A model generated the notes under the pieces. It saw only the letters and a list, made by a program, of their open reading frames with translations, did not search any database and had not been told where the DNA came from. Positions 56,191 to 58,318 of a stretch of 58,318 bases of DNA are shown here, piece by piece. This stretch comes from Tissierella sp. P1 (GTDB lineage Bacteria > Bacillota > Clostridia > Tissierellales > Tissierellaceae): assembly GCF_002266425.1 (NCBI RefSeq), contig NZ_NPMN01000029.1, positions 1-58,318 on the forward strand. The letters run 5' to 3'. Made by a program: the position numbers and the translations under genes. Every line of letters begins with the position of its first letter. Within the stretch, counting starts at the first letter, position 1.

Positions 56191-56663
56191 ATGAAGAATA
56201 ATATTAAAGATTAATATTACATTTAATTACTGTAGTATTATCATTCATTTTATTAGTAATCTTTGTTGCAACCGCTTCTAAATTTGGAAAGTATACAACT
56301 AATATATTAAGTAGGCTGTTTCTGACTGTATCATTAATAAGATTTTATGTTTATATGGGGACATTCTTAGATATTAATAAGGATAGGAAGTATGATTTTT
56401 ATGTAGGTGGTATTATTAGCATTATTGGTATTGGATTATGGTTATACACATTTTTAATGACAAATGGAAGTTTAATAGAAGTACCTAAAGAGGTAAGTAC
56501 ATATTGGATATTATTCAATTCGTACTATATGCCATTTACAATGATTGATTTTCTTTTAGGTATACAGCATATACCATTATTGTCATTATTGAATATTTTT
56601 ATGCCATCCTTGTTTATGGGATTTGGTCTAAGATATAAAAGGGTAAGAATAGAGAAGAAGTAA
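56191..56663 (+). pseudogene. Small membrane protein, frameshifted at the N-terminus
   Basis: About 157 aa when repaired. ATG 56191 follows AAGGAGAATTAG and gives MKNNIK before a stop at 56212-56214; in the frame that stays open to 56663 the same DNA reads RLILHLITVVLSFILLVIFV. Restoring one A in the run near 56204-56208 joins them. Four membrane segments (about 8-28, 40-58, 70-90, 125-143) with a charged patch DINKDRKYDF between. I do not recognise the family. Confidence 0.6.
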
Positions 56664-56693
56664 TATAATCATTATGAGATGAGGAGGATTAAT

Positions 56694-57143
56694 ATGTTAA
56701 ATTATGATTTTGTATTAAAAGAAACTAGTGGAAATGATATTTCAATAAAGGATTTTAAAGGCAAAAATGTAGTAGTATATTTTTATCCAAAGGATAATAC
56801 AGCAGGTTGTACTACAGAGGCATTAGAATTTATGGACTTATATGATGAATTTGAAAAACTAGATACTGTTATAATAGGAATAAGTAGAGATAGTTTAAAA
56901 TCCCATGCTAAATTTAGAGATAAGCATGATTTACCATTTTTACTTCTTAGCGATGAAGATGAAGAAGTTCATAATCTATTTAATGTAATGAAACTTAAAA
57001 AGATGTATGGAAAGGAATATATGGGAGTTGAAAGATCTACTTTCATATTCAATAAAGATGGAGAATTGATAAAGGAGTTTAGAAATGTGAAAGCAAAGGG
57101 ACATGCAGAAAAGGTATTGGAATTCATAAAGAATGGAGAGTAG
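56694..57143 (+). CDS. bcp: Thioredoxin-dependent peroxiredoxin, BCP/PrxQ family
   Basis: 149 aa. Peroxidatic Cys in DNTAGCTTEALEF (about residue 40) within the thioredoxin fold; ISRDSLKSHAKFRDKHDLPF and VERSTFIFNKDGELIKEFRNV (partly quoted) are family hallmarks. Only this one Cys is present, so it is a 1-Cys type and needs an external thiol for recycling. ATG 56694 follows GAGGAGG. Adds to oxidative defence in an anaerobe. Confidence 0.93.
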   Translation: MLNYDFVLKETSGNDISIKDFKGKNVVVYFYPKDNTAGCTTEALEFMDLYDEFEKLDTVIIGISRDSLKSHAKFRDKHDLPFLLLSDEDEEVHNLFNVMKLKKMYGKEYMGVERSTFIFNKDGELIKEFRNVKAKGHAEKVLEFIKNGE

Positions 57144-57423
57144 AAAACCTTCAATTTTCAAGTGTCAAATTTAATAAATATTAAAAAAAGTATTGGCATA
57201 TCAATGCTATTTTTATTGATTACTGGTATGTTTTTAGCTGATTTAAGCACAGATATTGGAGATTAATCTAATAATGGGATGATTAGCAGGAGATAATATT
57301 TTAGTAAAATAGAATATTTAAAGTATAATTTGATTATGATTCTAAGCCTGCAGATCTGTGCAGAAAACATCGGGCATACATATTAACTTCCTGATACTAT
57401 ATTGATAAAAGGAGGTCATATAG

Positions 57424-58296
57424 ATGGATTCGCTAAAAAGTATGAATGAAGCATTGAAGTATATTGAAGAAAATCTTACTAATGATATTGATTTTAAAGA
57501 AGTAGCAAAGATTGCATTATGCTCAGAATATCATTTTCAGAGAATGTTTTCTTTTCTTGCAGGTGTTACCTTATCAGAATATATTCGTCGCAGACGTCTT
57601 ACACTTGCGGCTTTCGAGCTTCAAGATGGTCAGATAAAGGTGATTGATTTAGCCATGAAATACGGATATAGTTCACCAGATTCTTTTACAAGGGCTTTTC
57701 AGAACTTACATGGAATAACGCCTTCAGAAGCCAGAAATAAAGATAAATTACTAAAAGCTTTTCCACCAATGACCTTCAGATTATCAATTAGAGGAGGTAA
57801 TATGATGGATTATCGAATTGTTGAAAAAGAAGGATTTAGTATAATTGGTATAATGAAAAGAGTTCCTATTATTTTTGAAGGAGAGAATCAAGAGATCACT
57901 AAAATGTGGAAAAGCTTGGATAAAGAAACAATCAATAGGCTTAAAGATATTTCTAATGTAGAACCTTTAGGCCTGATTCAGGCTGACATTAACTTTTCAG
58001 AAGGGAGAATGGCTGAAAAGGGAGGATTAGACCATTATATCGGTGTAGCAACAAATAAAGAATGTCCCAAAGGGTTTACTGAGCTTAAGGTTTCACCATC
58101 AACTTGGGCTGTATTTGAGACGGTAGGACCATTCCCAGAGACGCTACAGCAAACTTGGGGGAGAATATTTTCTGAATGGCTTCCTACATCAAACTATGAA
58201 ATTGTGGAAGGTCCAGAAATTTTATGGACTGAAGATTTTAATATAGAATCCCCAGATTTTAAAAGTGAGATATGGATACCGATAGCTAAAAAATAA
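57424..58296 (+). CDS. AraC family regulator with GyrI-like effector domain
   Basis: 290 aa. N-terminal AraC double helix-turn-helix (about residues 8-105; [21 protein letters not shown] and [19 protein letters not shown], partly quoted) and C-terminal GyrI-like small-molecule-binding domain (about 128-290, ending [13 protein letters not shown]). This is the Rob/BmrR-like arrangement used to sense drugs or lipophilic cations. AAAAGGAGG lies 8 bases before the ATG. No obvious target gene follows before the window ends. Confidence 0.93.
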   Translation: MDSLKSMNEALKYIEENLTNDIDFKEVAKIALCSEYHFQRMFSFLAGVTLSEYIRRRRLTLAAFELQDGQIKVIDLAMKYGYSSPDSFTRAFQNLHGITPSEARNKDKLLKAFPPMTFRLSIRGGNMMDYRIVEKEGFSIIGIMKRVPIIFEGENQEITKMWKSLDKETINRLKDISNVEPLGLIQADINFSEGRMAEKGGLDHYIGVATNKECPKGFTELKVSPSTWAVFETVGPFPETLQQTWGRIFSEWLPTSNYEIVEGPEILWTEDFNIESPDFKSEIWIPIAKK

Positions 58297-58318
58297 AAAA
58301 ATTATAATATAAGAGCAC

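Noticed and set aside
57195..57265. A tiny hydrophobic reading frame (MLFLLITGMFLADLS...) between bcp and the AraC gene
   Set aside because: About 20 codons with no ribosome site; too little to call a gene.
1..58318. CRISPR arrays, tRNA or rRNA genes, prophage or intact insertion sequences
   Set aside because: No regularly spaced repeats, no tRNA or rRNA conserved cores and no transposase or phage gene were seen by eye.

Overview
The window is AT-rich, densely coded DNA from a low-GC Gram-positive anaerobe, most likely a motile Clostridia/Tissierellia relative. Supporting signs are strong Shine-Dalgarno sites, frequent TTG/GTG starts, a Nup-type ABC importer with a DUF3798 lipoprotein, an FMN riboswitch-RibU unit, Bce-type and Vnc-like two-component/ABC modules, a sigma-D flagellar promoter and M3/M20 peptidases. 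No rRNA, tRNA, CRISPR array, prophage or intact insertion sequence was seen. The taxonomic placement is inference.

Layout. 0-8.2 kb (mostly minus strand): an unknown 571-aa protein, a complete nucleoside/sugar-type ABC importer with a DUF3798 binding lipoprotein, and a CorC/HlyC membrane protein. 8.3-11 kb: an M3 oligoendopeptidase and a frameshifted FUSC-type exporter. 11.1-14.1 kb: a late flagellar operon (flaG-fliD-fliS-flgN-like) behind a textbook sigma-D promoter. 14.2-15.7 kb: a structured leader, probably a guanidine-IV (mepA motif) riboswitch, ahead of a MATE exporter. 15.9-23.4 kb: a PanB, PanE-family, M20 amidohydrolase, BrnQ-like carrier, YhdT and PanF cluster with a convergent IclR regulator. 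23.8-29.1 kb: TraX-like protein and a BceRS-BceAB-type module. 29.1-36.6 kb: a DnaA-box cluster, then hpf, secA, prfB (with programmed frameshift) and a Tex-family gene, with an unusual repeat-like intergenic element between prfB and tex. 36.8-41.8 kb: an amidohydrolase, a broken ATP-NAD kinase homologue, and a MarR / AhpD-like / lipoyl-dihydrolipoamide dehydrogenase operon. 41.9-45.7 kb: FMN riboswitch-ribU, then PadR, a HAAS-like membrane protein, an SGNH hydrolase and DegV. 45.8-53.7 kb: RecQ and a two-component/ABC/M15 peptidase unit. 53.7-58.3 kb: an orphan molybdopterin oxidoreductase, a small membrane protein, a peroxiredoxin and an AraC/GyrI regulator.

The most interesting system is the 16-23 kb cluster. 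PanB and PanE homologues sit with the pantothenate importer pair YhdT/PanF, an M20 amidohydrolase and an IclR regulator, without PanC or PanD. Read as a catabolic route, pantothenate would be imported, hydrolysed to beta-alanine and pantoate, oxidised to ketopantoate by PanE running backwards and cleaved by PanB running backwards to 2-oxoisovalerate plus methylene-tetrahydrofolate. This is inference from gene content. A second candidate system is the MarR / AhpD-like CxxC protein / lipoyl-LPD fusion, which resembles a self-contained lipoyl-dependent peroxide-reducing chain under an unusually perfect 22-bp operator-like inverted repeat.

A caution: six genes carry a single-base frame break (near 10.93, 20.34, 25.49, 38.16, 40.09 and 56.20 kb). 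Real decay and uncorrected indels in the assembly cannot be told apart from the sequence alone.
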